This document shows positions 26,281-35,246 of a DNA stretch of 64,000 bases, piece after piece; position 1 is the stretch's first letter, and every line of letters starts with the position of its first letter. Under the pieces are notes generated by a model. The model was not told where the DNA came from. It searched no databases and saw only the letters and a program-made list of their open reading frames with translations. Source of the DNA: Arsukibacterium sp. UBA5043 (GTDB taxonomy: Bacteria; Pseudomonadota; Gammaproteobacteria; Enterobacterales; Alteromonadaceae). The stretch covers positions 186,001 to 250,000 of the forward strand of contig DIBV01000001.1 of NCBI GenBank assembly GCA_002415085.1, in the 5' to 3' direction. The position numbers and the translations under genes were made by a program.

Positions 26281-29200
26281 CTGAGAAGCCTTTAGCCCTT
26301 ACCAGGCTGGCGTTAAGCCGTCCGGTCACTATCACTATGCTGTTTATTTCGCTGTTGCTGTTTGGCGGTCTGGCAAGCCGCTTGTTACCGCTGGAAATGT
26401 TTCCGGGTATCGATATACCGCAGCTGTATGTCAATGTCCCTTACAATAATGCCAGTCCGGCGGAGGTAGAGCGGCTGATTACCCGGCCACTGGAAGAAGC
26501 ATTGGCGACAGTAAGTGGGATTAAACAAATGCGCAGTTTCTCCAATGAAAACTCCGGCGAAGTGTCGCTGGAATTTAACTGGAGCGAAAACATTGGTAGC
26601 AAAAGTCTGGAAGTACGCGAGCGCATTGATACGGTGCGACATTTATTGCCGGATGATGTGGAGCGGGTACTGGTATTTCAGTTTAATACCGATGACATGC
26701 CGATTTTCCAGCTGCGTATATCTTCCGAACGCGATCTGGCCATGGCATATGATTTACTGGAACAGCAAATTAAGCGGCCGCTCGAGCGGGTGCAGGGCGT
26801 TTCTAAAGTAGAGTTGTATGGCGTGGAAAAACGTCAGGTGATTATCCGGCTTAATCCGGATAAGTTAAAAGCCTTGAATGTTGATGCGAATGCTTTGCTG
26901 GCGCAACTTCGCGGCAGTAATTTTGCGCTTAGCGCAGGCGAGCTTCGCAGTAGTGAGCAAAGTGTTTTAGTTAAGCCGCTTGGTGAGTATCGAGAGTTGG
27001 CTGAAATAGAGCGCTTGCCGGTCAGACCGGGGTTAATGTTGCGTGACGTTGCCAGTATCGCTATGGAACTGCCAAAACGGCAAGATGGACGTCATTTAAA
27101 CCAGACTTATGCCGTTGGCATGAATGTGTTTAAAGAATCAGGTGCCAATCTGGTTGAGGTAGCCAATGCTGCGATGGCGGTAGTGAAGGCGGCTGACAGC
27201 AACCCGGCGTTTAACGGTATTAATCTGTACATCATGGACGATGTGGCTGACGGCGTAACCACCTCACTAAAAGACTTGCTGATGGCCGGTGCAATAGGCG
27301 CCTTGTTATCTTTTGTAGTGTTATATTTATTTTTGCGCCATTTAACCACCACCCTGGTGGTGGTGTTGTCGGTACCGAGCGCCATTATCATTGCACTGGG
27401 TGCCATGTATTTTATGGGCTACAGTCTGAATATTCTCAGTATGATGGGGCTTATGCTGGCTATCGGGATGCTGGTAGATAATGCGGTGGTGGTTACCGAA
27501 AGTATTTTCCGTGAGCGGGCCGCCGGCGGTGATGTACGGGCGGCTACCGAACGGGGCGTGCGCCGGGTAAGCCTGGCGGTACTGGCGGGTACCGCGACGA
27601 CCGCGATTGTATTTTTGCCCAATATTATTGGCCAGAAAATGCAGCTGACTATCTTTTTAGAGCATGTGGCTATCGCCATTTGTTTATGTTTAGCCATATC
27701 TCTGGTGATGGCATTAAGTTTAATCCCGCTGCTTACCACTAAATTAACCGTTACACCGGTAACAGATGCAAAAGGCAGCAGGCTCGATCGCGTTTATAAA
27801 CGCAGCCTGCAAGGGGTAATGAACTGGCCGAAGTTATCGGCGTTGGCTGCCGTTCTGGTGCTAGCCAGCATTGTTGTGCCGAAAAATTTAATTGGTTCGG
27901 CTAATGAAGATGGCGGTGACAATGGCCGGTTGTTCCTTAATTATCATATTCAGGGGAATTACAGTCTGGAAGAAGTGCGGGATGAAGTCAGTCAGATGGA
28001 AGCCTATCTCTACAGTCGTCAGGATGAGCTGCACATAGAGTCGGTTTACAGTTATTACACTGCCGGATACGCCATGTCGATCATTCTGCTAAAAGATCAG
28101 CCACCACGCAGCCTGGAGCAATTAAAAGATGATATTCGCAGTAATTGGCCAGTGTTGGTCAGGGCGCGGCCGGTATTTGGTTTCGGTGGTGGTGGAGGTA
28201 TGCAACTGCATTTGCTGGGTAATTCTACCGAAGTGTTGATGGAATTGTCTGAGATGCTGGTCCCTATGCTTCAGGCGCTACCTAGTCTGGAGGATGTCAC
28301 CTCAGCGCTCAGTGATGATCAGCAGGAAGTGCAAATAATCCTGAACCACCAGCAACTCGAACGCTATGGTATCAGTGCACAGCAAGTCGCCCAGAATGTA
28401 TCATTGGCCCTGCGTGGTGTTAATTTACGCACCTTTCGCAGCCCCGAGCAGGGCGAGCTGCTGCTGCGGCTGATTTATGATGAAAAAATCAGCCACTCCC
28501 TGGCCGAATTGCAGCAACTGCCGGTTACCGAAGCAGATGACGTGGCCATTACATTGGCGCAGTTGGCTGAGCTGAAAACGGTGCCGAGGCTATCAACCAT
28601 TCGCCGTTTTGATCGCGCCACCGGCATCGCTATTCAGATGAACCCGGCAAAAGATTCTGATATGGATACAGCCCGGGCAGACATTGAACAGTTAATGAAA
28701 AGTGTCGCCCTGCCAGAGGGGTACCGCTGGTCGTTTCGTGGCAGTTTTCAGCGTCAGGATGAAGAGCAGCAGGTAATGATGATCAATATGCTACTGGCAG
28801 TAGCGATGATTTATATTGTGATGGCGGCGTTGTTTGAATCATTGCTGCTACCCACGGCGGTTATTGGCTCACTGCTGTTTTCCATGGTAGGGGTATTCTG
28901 GACCTTCTTGTTCACCGGCACCGGTATGGGGGTGATGGGGATGATTGGCATGCTGGTGCTGATGGGCATAGTGGTTAACAATGGCATCGTGCTGGTGGAT
29001 CGGATTAATCAGGATCGGGAATTGTTGCCGCAGCAGGAATTAAAAATTACCATTATTCATGCCTGCGAAGCACGGTTAAAACCAATATTAATGACCGTGT
29101 CAACTACGGTACTGGGCTTGTTGCCATTGGCGATGGGCGGCACCCAGATCGGCGGTGGCGGCCCAAGTTATGCGCCGATGGCGATTGCGATTATTGGGGG

Positions 29201-29360
29201 GTTATTATTCTCGACCCTGACCAGTTTGCTGTTAGTACCATTAACGTATTACGGTCTGTTAAAACTTCGTAGCGCGTGTGGCCGGTTGGTTGGACGCAGC
29301 AAAAGCTTAACGGACAAAGTACTGCTGGCGGCGAAACCTGAACGCTCACCGCCAGGCTAA
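26277..29360 (+). CDS. RND efflux permease 2
   Basis: 1027 residues, the same superfamily as the preceding gene and of normal AcrB length. TM4 carries GMLVDNAVVVTESIF and the second half carries GIVVNNGIVLVDRINQ. A Gly-rich loop (FGFGGGGGM) lies in the second periplasmic half. The ATG overlaps the stop of permease 1 and is preceded by GGAGG, so the two are co-translated. One adaptor with two permeases recalls MdtABC, where two permeases form a heterotrimer; that they do so here is inference. Confidence 0.88.
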   Translation: MTEKPLALTRLALSRPVTITMLFISLLLFGGLASRLLPLEMFPGIDIPQLYVNVPYNNASPAEVERLITRPLEEALATVSGIKQMRSFSNENSGEVSLEFNWSENIGSKSLEVRERIDTVRHLLPDDVERVLVFQFNTDDMPIFQLRISSERDLAMAYDLLEQQIKRPLERVQGVSKVELYGVEKRQVIIRLNPDKLKALNVDANALLAQLRGSNFALSAGELRSSEQSVLVKPLGEYRELAEIERLPVRPGLMLRDVASIAMELPKRQDGRHLNQTYAVGMNVFKESGANLVEVANAAMAVVKAADSNPAFNGINLYIMDDVADGVTTSLKDLLMAGAIGALLSFVVLYLFLRHLTTTLVVVLSVPSAIIIALGAMYFMGYSLNILSMMGLMLAIGMLVDNAVVVTESIFRERAAGGDVRAATERGVRRVSLAVLAGTATTAIVFLPNIIGQKMQLTIFLEHVAIAICLCLAISLVMALSLIPLLTTKLTVTPVTDAKGSRLDRVYKRSLQGVMNWPKLSALAAVLVLASIVVPKNLIGSANEDGGDNGRLFLNYHIQGNYSLEEVRDEVSQMEAYLYSRQDELHIESVYSYYTAGYAMSIILLKDQPPRSLEQLKDDIRSNWPVLVRARPVFGFGGGGGMQLHLLGNSTEVLMELSEMLVPMLQALPSLEDVTSALSDDQQEVQIILNHQQLERYGISAQQVAQNVSLALRGVNLRTFRSPEQGELLLRLIYDEKISHSLAELQQLPVTEADDVAITLAQLAELKTVPRLSTIRRFDRATGIAIQMNPAKDSDMDTARADIEQLMKSVALPEGYRWSFRGSFQRQDEEQQVMMINMLLAVAMIYIVMAALFESLLLPTAVIGSLLFSMVGVFWTFLFTGTGMGVMGMIGMLVLMGIVVNNGIVLVDRINQDRELLPQQELKITIIHACEARLKPILMTVSTTVLGLLPLAMGGTQIGGGGPSYAPMAIAIIGGLLFSTLTSLLLVPLTYYGLLKLRSACGRLVGRSKSLTDKVLLAAKPERSPPG

Positions 29361-29403
29361 TTTTGAGTTGCGCAGGGCGGGAAGAATTCGTACAATGCCA
29401 GCC

Positions 29404-29582
29404 GTCCTTAGGGGAGTAATCGGCCTGGTAACGTGGTGCAGTGCATTAAGCATTGCAAAGGTATAGCAGGCGGTGCGGTCAACATACTTGTGCCACCTGC
29501 ACATGGCCGGATCATAATTGATGAGACTTAAGACATAGTGCCGGCCCATAGCGGGAGTCGGTGTTATGTCTTTTGTTTTTTG
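29404..29582 (+). promoter_or_regulatory. yybP-ykoY family (Mn2+) riboswitch
   Basis: Contains the two conserved core loops of the family: GGGGAGTA (29411-29418) and CAACATACTTG (29480-29490). P1 can form from GTCCTTAG (29404-29411) with CTTAAGAC (29527-29534), and an inner stem from CGGCC (29421-29425) with GGCCG (29505-29509). It is followed by a terminator and a UPF0016 manganese-exporter gene, the known genetic context. P1's 3' arm shares bases 29530-29534 with the terminator, so Mn2+-stabilised P1 should block termination (an ON switch). Confidence 0.85.
29530..29582 (+). terminator. Riboswitch expression-platform terminator
   Basis: A 14-bp stem: 29530-29543 pairs with 29559-29572 (AAGACATA with TATGTCTT at the base), followed by TTGTTTTTTG. 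Its 5' arm competes with riboswitch P1. Confidence 0.85.
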
Positions 29583-29611
29583 CTATTAAAAGCATCCCGC
29601 CGAGAGTTGTA

Positions 29612-30172
29612 ATGGACGCGTTATTTTCTTCCTTTTCTGCTGTTGCTATTGCCGAAATTGGCGATAAAACTCAATTATTATCTTTATTTCTGGCGGCTCG
29701 GTTTCGGGCCAAAGGCGCTATTATCGCCGGTATTCTGGTGGCTACCTTACTAAACCATGCTGCTTCGGCCTGGCTTGGGGTCTGGCTGGCCCAGTTTATT
29801 GCACCGGCTATCGGCCCCTGGTTGCTCGGAGTCTCTTTTATTGTGGTCGGGCTCTGGTTACTCATTCCAGATAAAGACGATAGTAATGAGACCGGTGTCC
29901 TTAAATATGGCGCTTTTGCTGCCAGTTGCCTGCTATTTTTTCTGGCAGAAATTGGCGATAAAACCCAGATTGCCACGGTCATTCTGGCTGCTACTTTTGA
30001 CGAGGCTGTCTGGATGGTTATCTGGGGCACTACGCTCGGCATGCTGGCGGCCAATGTGCCAGTGGTTTATGCCGGCAGCTGGCTGCTGCAAAAAGTGTCG
30101 CTGGACTGGGCAAGGCGTCTGGCTTGTACCGTATTTATCCTGCTCGGGCTAATAACCATCATTGCTGCCTAG
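29612..30172 (+). CDS. UPF0016/GDT1-family manganese exporter
   Basis: 186 residues, six membrane helices in two homologous halves, each with the family motif E-x-G-D-K-[TS]: AEIGDKTQLLSLFLAARF (~13-30) and AEIGDKTQIATVILAATF (~113-130). Relatives (MneA/MntX) export Mn2+. I start at the ATG 29612, where the first motif is near the N-terminus as in the family; a longer reading frame from 29561 would begin inside the terminator. Preceded by a yybP-ykoY riboswitch, consistent with induction by manganese. Confidence 0.88.
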   Translation: MDALFSSFSAVAIAEIGDKTQLLSLFLAARFRAKGAIIAGILVATLLNHAASAWLGVWLAQFIAPAIGPWLLGVSFIVVGLWLLIPDKDDSNETGVLKYGAFAASCLLFFLAEIGDKTQIATVILAATFDEAVWMVIWGTTLGMLAANVPVVYAGSWLLQKVSLDWARRLACTVFILLGLITIIAA

Positions 30173-30312
30173 CAGCGCTAAGGCAGTGGCATGTGATCAG
30201 CCTGGGTTCAGCCAGTATCGGTTGTTATAGCCTGTAAATTGTAGCTCAAAGCTTAAGACTGTCGGCGAGGAGGCAACTTCTGATAGTTCAGGCTGAAAAA
30301 GGAAAGATAACT

Positions 30313-30894
30313 ATGAAACCAATGTTTTTTGGATTGCGAGTGGGCATGCTGGGCTTACTGGCATTGATACCTGCGGTGGCACAGGCCGATACCGTTTTGA
30401 CGGAACAAAACCTGAGCCGGCTGGAGGCGGCCTTACCGAAACTGGCAAAAATAAAGCAGGACGATGTGAGTTCGCTACATAATGTAAGGTTGCAGCGCCA
30501 TTGTGACTGGCCGCGCCACGCCAATGAAGTACGCTCGCAACAGCAAGGCAAAAGCTATCTGGCTGAAGTGGATAAAATACTGGCCGAGCATCAGTTAAGC
30601 CCGTCATTGTTTATGGAATTAACGGCTAAGGCAAGCTGGCCACTATTACAATCCTTGCAGCCGGTATTAGCAGTAACCCGGCAAACCTTAGCGTTTTTGC
30701 CTCAAACCCAGCGCCAACAAGCTGAGCAACTGTTGGCGCAAACGGATAATATGACGCTGGTAGTGGAGCCTTGTTTAAGTGACGCTGACACCAGGGCGCT
30801 ACGCCAGCATCAACAGCGACTCATTAATCTTGCCGGCAAGTTGCCAGGCAATATTTTGCCCTTGCAGCCGGGGTTTGCAGTCGGTACTGAATAA
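30313..30894 (+). CDS. Secreted protein of unknown function
   Basis: 193 residues. A signal peptide (LGLLALIPAVAQA, cleavage before DTV) is followed by an all-alpha mature region rich in Gln and Leu. Two Cys in the mature part (~64 and ~154) could form a disulfide. I recognise no domain. AAAGG precedes the ATG. It lies between the Mn exporter and a NYN-domain gene, all on plus, with gaps of 140 and 52 bases. Probably periplasmic. Confidence 0.65.
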   Translation: MKPMFFGLRVGMLGLLALIPAVAQADTVLTEQNLSRLEAALPKLAKIKQDDVSSLHNVRLQRHCDWPRHANEVRSQQQGKSYLAEVDKILAEHQLSPSLFMELTAKASWPLLQSLQPVLAVTRQTLAFLPQTQRQQAEQLLAQTDNMTLVVEPCLSDADTRALRQHQQRLINLAGKLPGNILPLQPGFAVGTE

Positions 30895-30946
30895 CAGTAC
30901 TTCACCAAAAGCATATGTTAATGATAAAAGCCTGTAAAGGAGCCGG

Positions 30947-31423
30947 ATGAACAGCGTAACCATTTTGGTAGATGTGCAAAATATTTACTACACCAGCCGG
31001 CAGGCTTTTGGCAAAAGCTTTGACTACAATGCGTTCTGGGCCGAGGTTACTACCGGGCGTAAAGTGGATAAAGCGATAGCCTATGCGATTGATCGCGGCG
31101 ATGAAAAGCAGCGCCAGTTTCAGAATATTCTGCGGGCGATTGGCTTTGAAGTGAAACTTAAACCCTTTATTCAGCGCGCTGACGGCTCAGCTAAAGGCGA
31201 CTGGGATGTGGGTATTACGCTGGATGCAATTGAATTCGGCCAGCACAGTGATGTGTTGGTGCTGGCATCAGGCGACGGCGATTTTGCCCTGTTGGCGGAG
31301 CGTCTGATCAGCAGATATCAGACTGAAGTTGAAGTATATGGCGTGCCAAGCCTGACTGCACAAGGCTTGGTTAATGCAGCAAGCCGGTTTGTGGCTGTTG
31401 GTCCGCAATTATTACTGGGTTAA
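30947..31423 (+). CDS. NYN (LabA/DUF88) domain protein
   Basis: 158 residues forming one PIN-like NYN domain. Acidic residues expected for metal-dependent RNA cleavage are present: ILVDVQNIYY (D8), AIDRGD, GDWDVGITLDAIE and LASGDGDFALL. The LabA-like family includes ribonucleases and regulatory proteins; the target is unknown. RBS AAAGGAG 5 bases from the ATG. Cytoplasmic. Confidence 0.83.
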   Translation: MNSVTILVDVQNIYYTSRQAFGKSFDYNAFWAEVTTGRKVDKAIAYAIDRGDEKQRQFQNILRAIGFEVKLKPFIQRADGSAKGDWDVGITLDAIEFGQHSDVLVLASGDGDFALLAERLISRYQTEVEVYGVPSLTAQGLVNAASRFVAVGPQLLLG

Positions 31424-31524
31424 ATTTTCCCGAACCCGTCGTAATTATCGCAGTTATTACCCTATCTTAAGTTAGGCTATGCTTAGAGATACAACTTAAC
31501 GTCTTCAATGCGAACGGAGGTATT

Positions 31525-31902
31525 TTGGCTAACGGAATGACAGGTTTGCTGGGTAACTGGCCTGAGTGGTGCGCAGTGGCCATTGAGATGTTAGGCATTG
31601 GCATTATTACAATTATTGCGGTGTATTCGTTGCTGCATGGCATCATTCGCCTGGCTAAGGGCGATTCGCCCCGTTCAATTCAGCAGGAAATTCGTCAGCG
31701 TCTGGGCCGCGGTATCTTACTGGGGCTGGAGTTTTTAATTGCAGCCGATATTATTCATACTGTGGCGGTCGAACTGACCTTTTCAACCGTTGGCGTATTA
31801 GCCCTGGTGGTGCTGATCCGGACTTTTCTGAGTTTTACCCTGGAAGTTGAATTAACCGGTAAATGGCCCTGGCAATTGCGACGCTCTGAAACACCTGAGT
31901 AA
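31525..31902 (+). CDS. DUF1622 membrane protein
   Basis: 125 residues with three membrane helices. It shows the DUF1622 core: GIITIIAVYSLLHGI, RQRLGRGILLGLEFLIAADIIHTVAVELT and a VLIRTFLSFTLEVELTGKWPW end. Function of the family unknown. The start is TTG at 31525, 4 bases after a perfect GGAGG; the first ATG (31537) is 16 bases from that RBS and therefore less likely. Confidence 0.8.
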   Translation: MANGMTGLLGNWPEWCAVAIEMLGIGIITIIAVYSLLHGIIRLAKGDSPRSIQQEIRQRLGRGILLGLEFLIAADIIHTVAVELTFSTVGVLALVVLIRTFLSFTLEVELTGKWPWQLRRSETPE

Positions 31903-32006
31903 ACAGGCAGCACACTGCTGAGCTGGTGGTTTCTCAGCTCGTTATTCCTGCCGTAAATTGACGTTGCTGCCAATCATTGGGGCGGAACGGGCGCAGTCGT
32001 TTAGGG

Positions 32007-33179
32007 TTACATAATACTGCTAATCGCGTCTCTGGCACTTCGATACAGCGTGGCAAAGGTTCTGTCGAAAACCCAGCGGATAAAGTTAAACGTAAGCTGT
32101 GTTACGGTGGTTACTGCCTGGCGGGCAAAGGCCAGCATGTGACCGAGCAGACCCCGGGTTTGTTCAGCAAAATGAGTTGACGCTTTGGCGATACTCTCTA
32201 ATGATCGCGCCAGTAAATCGTAAAAGGTAAGTGCCGTACCAATGGTGGCTTGTGCCATGACGGCGCTATAGTAACCTGCATCCTTTAACAGGGTAATCAA
32301 TGCGGCAGCTATTTTATCCGCCCAATAAGTCGAAAATGAGGCCTGATGGCGGTTTTCGTACTTCAAACGCACCTGGGAAAAATGCAATGCTGAGCGCTGG
32401 TTAAGCGCCTGCCAGCTGCGACTGTTGGCAGTATTCAGATAACCAGGTGATTTATTCTCAGCCATACCATGAGCTTCAACATTGATACCTGAACCACTAT
32501 CCAGCCGGTACTCTGTACCCTCATAGGGTGCATGCACAAAAGGCCACAACGGGATCATTGGCACCGGATCTGCGCCATGGGTGCAGCGATAAATTGCATT
32601 AAGGGTAGCGGTATGCTTCTTTGCAAACGCATGCATACCGACCCGCGGGGCACCAAAGGTATAAAGATTAACTTTGCATTTAAAGCGGTTTGTCAACCAA
32701 TCTGCTGTCAGTGAGGCAAGAGCGCCTCCCAGGCTGTGGCCAACACAATGCACGGTAGTTGAGCTGTTTCCTGCCAGCAAGGGCGCCAGAATTTTCTCCA
32801 GCGCCGCTTTTAACGAGCTGAAAGTTTTGTTAAAACCGGCGTGCACTGCGGTGCCGTTGTCACCGCCTGTCACCCCGATATTGCCATTTGTCAGCCAGTC
32901 GCGGTTAATGTGGCTGCCGCGGATAGTGACAACATAGTCGTTAGTAAATTGATTTATCCCTTTGCCTACTAAAGCAAAACCGGTAGTTTTATTAAACAGA
33001 CTGAACAACGTGCCACCTGATACTCCCTTCACCGGACCTTGGGTCAGATCGAAACTGAAACAATTTTTGGCTTCAAAACTTCCAAGATTTAGCCGGTAAA
33101 TGCCCGATGCTGACGGGCGTTCAATTTGATAAGCAATTTCTGCCAGTTCGGCAGCCACCCGGGGTGTCAGTGCAGACAT
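32007..33179 (-). CDS. Class 3 (Tgl3-like) lipase
   Basis: 390 residues, no signal peptide. Alpha/beta hydrolase of the lipase class 3 fold, with nucleophile Ser149 in HCVGHSLGGALA, Asp204 in HGADPVPMIP and a His near 237 (EAHGMAE). Residues ~270-390 form helical, weakly hydrophobic amphipathic segments with no domain I recognise. AAGGAG lies 6 bases before the ATG at 33179. The upstream gene (DUF6795, signal peptide) ends 27 bases away on the same strand. The layout resembles antibacterial lipase effector/periplasmic immunity pairs, but no VgrG, PAAR or Hcp gene is nearby. Confidence 0.83.
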   Translation of the reverse strand: MSALTPRVAAELAEIAYQIERPSASGIYRLNLGSFEAKNCFSFDLTQGPVKGVSGGTLFSLFNKTTGFALVGKGINQFTNDYVVTIRGSHINRDWLTNGNIGVTGGDNGTAVHAGFNKTFSSLKAALEKILAPLLAGNSSTTVHCVGHSLGGALASLTADWLTNRFKCKVNLYTFGAPRVGMHAFAKKHTATLNAIYRCTHGADPVPMIPLWPFVHAPYEGTEYRLDSGSGINVEAHGMAENKSPGYLNTANSRSWQALNQRSALHFSQVRLKYENRHQASFSTYWADKIAAALITLLKDAGYYSAVMAQATIGTALTFYDLLARSLESIAKASTHFAEQTRGLLGHMLAFARQAVTTVTQLTFNFIRWVFDRTFATLYRSARDAISSIM

Positions 33180-33206
33180 AGCTCGCTCCTTGTGTAGCGA
33201 CATTGG

Positions 33207-33740
33207 TTACGATTTTCTGTTTTCCCAGCGACAAATGCTGAAGGTACTATGCGGAAAATCAGGGTTTTCGATATTAGGGAATACCTGTTCCTGTTCGGTG
33301 TCGCTCAAATCACAGTTCAATGCTGCCAGACGCTGCACAATGGCTTGCTGGGGCGTCAGGCTGGAGGTGGTTAAATACCAGAGCAGATAAGTGTCTTGCT
33401 GGTAATGAATGACGATCACCTGACGAGTGCGCAGCTCCTGCAGCGTTCCGGGCTTGCGCGAGCGAATGCTTTTTTCCGGGAAACTAAAATTACCGCTATC
33501 ATCGCTGATGGCGGTATCGACATATTCTTTGTCATAATGTAGTTCTCGCGATACGGTGGCACCGGTAACTGGAGCGCCATTTAACAGTACTTTGCCCTGT
33601 ACGGCGGGCGACAATTGCACATCATGCTTTTTTAACCAGTCAAACATATCTGCGAAAACCTGTTGGGAAAAAACCAGTAACGTCAGCAATATTACCCATA
33701 TTGCCAGAGAGGAGGCTTGCTTTAGCCGGGCGTTAAACAT
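33207..33740 (-). CDS. DUF6795-type secreted protein, lipase partner
   Basis: 177 residues. A signal peptide or N-terminal anchor (LAIWVILLTLLVFSQQVFA) is followed by a carboxypeptidase-regulatory-like beta-sandwich: VQGKVLLNGAPVTGATVSRELHY ... TAISDDSGNFSFP. A C-terminal Cys pair (LNCDLS, SICRW) is present. It matches the DUF6795 pattern. Located directly upstream of, and probably co-transcribed with, the lipase gene. A role as immunity or chaperone partner is inference. No clear RBS precedes the ATG at 33740. Confidence 0.72.
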   Translation of the reverse strand: MFNARLKQASSLAIWVILLTLLVFSQQVFADMFDWLKKHDVQLSPAVQGKVLLNGAPVTGATVSRELHYDKEYVDTAISDDSGNFSFPEKSIRSRKPGTLQELRTRQVIVIHYQQDTYLLWYLTTSSLTPQQAIVQRLAALNCDLSDTEQEQVFPNIENPDFPHSTFSICRWENRKS

Positions 33741-33954
33741 TTAGTATGGTACTTTGGCCAAAAACAACGTTGCCAAAATATAGCAAATAATAAATTAATG
33801 TAAATATATTATTTGTGAAACTTAAGTTAAACCGATGAGGTATCGGCGGCAGTCTGGTACCGAGTACAGTCAGCAAAAAACTGCAGCGTGACAACCACGC
33901 TTGGGTGCAGTAGCCTAGCCAGACTAAACAAACAAGTGAAAGTGACCATACGCG

Positions 33955-34716
33955 ATGCGCATAATATTTGCTTCTGTGGCCTTGCTGATGTCATGTTACA
34001 GCGCAGGCTCAGATTGCGTTGTACTACTGCATGGGCTGGCTCGCACGGCTTCGGCGATGGAAACCATGCAGCAGGCATTAACCGACGCCGGCTACTACAC
34101 CGTAAATGTTGATTATCCGTCGCGCCAGCATACCGTTGAAACGCTGGCACCAATGGCAATTAACCCGGCATTGGCAAAATGCCGGGCTGAACAGGCACCA
34201 GCAATTCATTTTGTTACCCACTCGATGGGCGGTATTTTGCTGCGCCACTATACTGCAGACCATCAGATCGCAGAGCTGGGCAGGGTGGTAATGATGGGCC
34301 CGCCTAATCAGGGCAGTCAGGTAGTCGATAATTTAAAAGATGTACCAGGTTTTGAGGCATTTAACGGCCCGGCGGGTATGCAGCTGGGCACAAGTGAACA
34401 GGATTTACCCAGACAGTTGGGGCCAGTTACCTTTGAGTTAGGTATTATTGCCGGCACCAGCTCAATCAACCTGCTGCTATCAAACTACCTGCCAAATCCC
34501 GATGATGGCAAAGTATCACTGGAAAATACCAAAGTAACCGGAATGTGCGCGCTGGTAAGCGTCAACGTATCACACCCTTTCCTGATGAAAAGACAAAAGG
34601 TCATTACCCAGGTACTGCATTTTTTGCAGCAGGGTAAATTTAGCGGTGATAATGCCGGACACTTTGTCTGCCCGGCACAATTAACATCGACTCAGGCCAC
34701 GATGAAACCAGACTAA
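33955..34716 (+). CDS. Exported alpha/beta hydrolase (lipase/acyltransferase-like)
   Basis: 253 residues. The short N-terminal signal (MRIIFASVALLMSC) could be a type I signal or an imperfect lipobox. The oxyanion segment is VVLLHGLARTASAM, and the nucleophile elbow THSMGGILLRHY has Ser ~90. NYLPNPDDGKVSLENT probably supplies the catalytic Asp and VNVSHPFLM the His. Such proteins are annotated as esterases or lipases; substrate unknown. It is divergent from the lipase/DUF6795 pair, with a 214-base AT-rich gap between them. Confidence 0.8.
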   Translation: MRIIFASVALLMSCYSAGSDCVVLLHGLARTASAMETMQQALTDAGYYTVNVDYPSRQHTVETLAPMAINPALAKCRAEQAPAIHFVTHSMGGILLRHYTADHQIAELGRVVMMGPPNQGSQVVDNLKDVPGFEAFNGPAGMQLGTSEQDLPRQLGPVTFELGIIAGTSSINLLLSNYLPNPDDGKVSLENTKVTGMCALVSVNVSHPFLMKRQKVITQVLHFLQQGKFSGDNAGHFVCPAQLTSTQATMKPD

Positions 34717-34877
34717 AGATCTGGATAGTCCGGCGATTTTTACGCCAGGCCAGTCGCTTGTTCCAAACGGCCATGCCTAACTCAACGGTGATACTTGCCG
34801 TTTGTCAGAAATCTAAACCGTTTGTCTAAACTGTCTGTGAAACTGTAATAAATGTTTTGTATGGTGGTTATGGCTAT

Positions 34878-34916
34878 TTTATTTATAAAGCTAAACAAGT
34901 TTATTTATAAAGCTAA
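34878..34916 (+). repeat. 17-bp direct repeat, 22-bp period
   Basis: TTTATTTATAAAGCTAA occurs exactly twice (34878-34894 and 34900-34916), 67 bases before the start of a small gene. Two turns of helix apart, so two molecules of a regulator could bind on one face. Just upstream, CCGTTTGTC also occurs twice (within 34800-34830). Confidence 0.7.
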
Positions 34917-34982
34917 GGGAGGTTGAAATTAGGCTTTTCAACCCGTTCGCATGTTCGTCTTATTATAAAAGGTGAGTACCTA

Positions 34983-35222
34983 ATGGAAACTGCTGTTATT
35001 GAAAGGCGCCAGTCGACCAGGGAAATGCAACCGTTCTGGGATGAACTCAATCTGGCACAAAAATTTTCCGTGGCTGAACTGCAACGTTTTGGTTATGAGC
35101 TATCTTTCGTTCGTCACGTTACGTCGGGCAGTATGGCAGTCTTAAGAGCCGGTAATAAGTTTGCCGCCATCAATCACGAAGGCGAGATTAATACTGCACC
35201 TGACATCAGCATACGTCATTAA
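34983..35222 (+). CDS. Small protein of unknown function
   Basis: 79 residues, starting METAVIERRQSTREMQPFWDELNLAQKFSVAELQRFGYELSF; a helix followed by a short beta-rich end (GSMAVLRAGNKFAAINHEGEINT). No membrane segment and no recognised domain. AAGGTGAG 6 bases before the ATG at 34983 fixes the start; an upstream in-frame codon would add 20 residues. A tandem 17-bp repeat upstream suggests dedicated regulation. Codon use looks like its neighbours. Confidence 0.65.
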   Translation: METAVIERRQSTREMQPFWDELNLAQKFSVAELQRFGYELSFVRHVTSGSMAVLRAGNKFAAINHEGEINTAPDISIRH

Positions 35223-35246
35223 ACATTTAAAGGCAGTTGTTAGTGG

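Noticed and set aside
29346..29549. 67-residue minus-strand reading frame over the riboswitch
   Set aside because: It coincides with the conserved riboswitch core, has no RBS and has no protein-like features.
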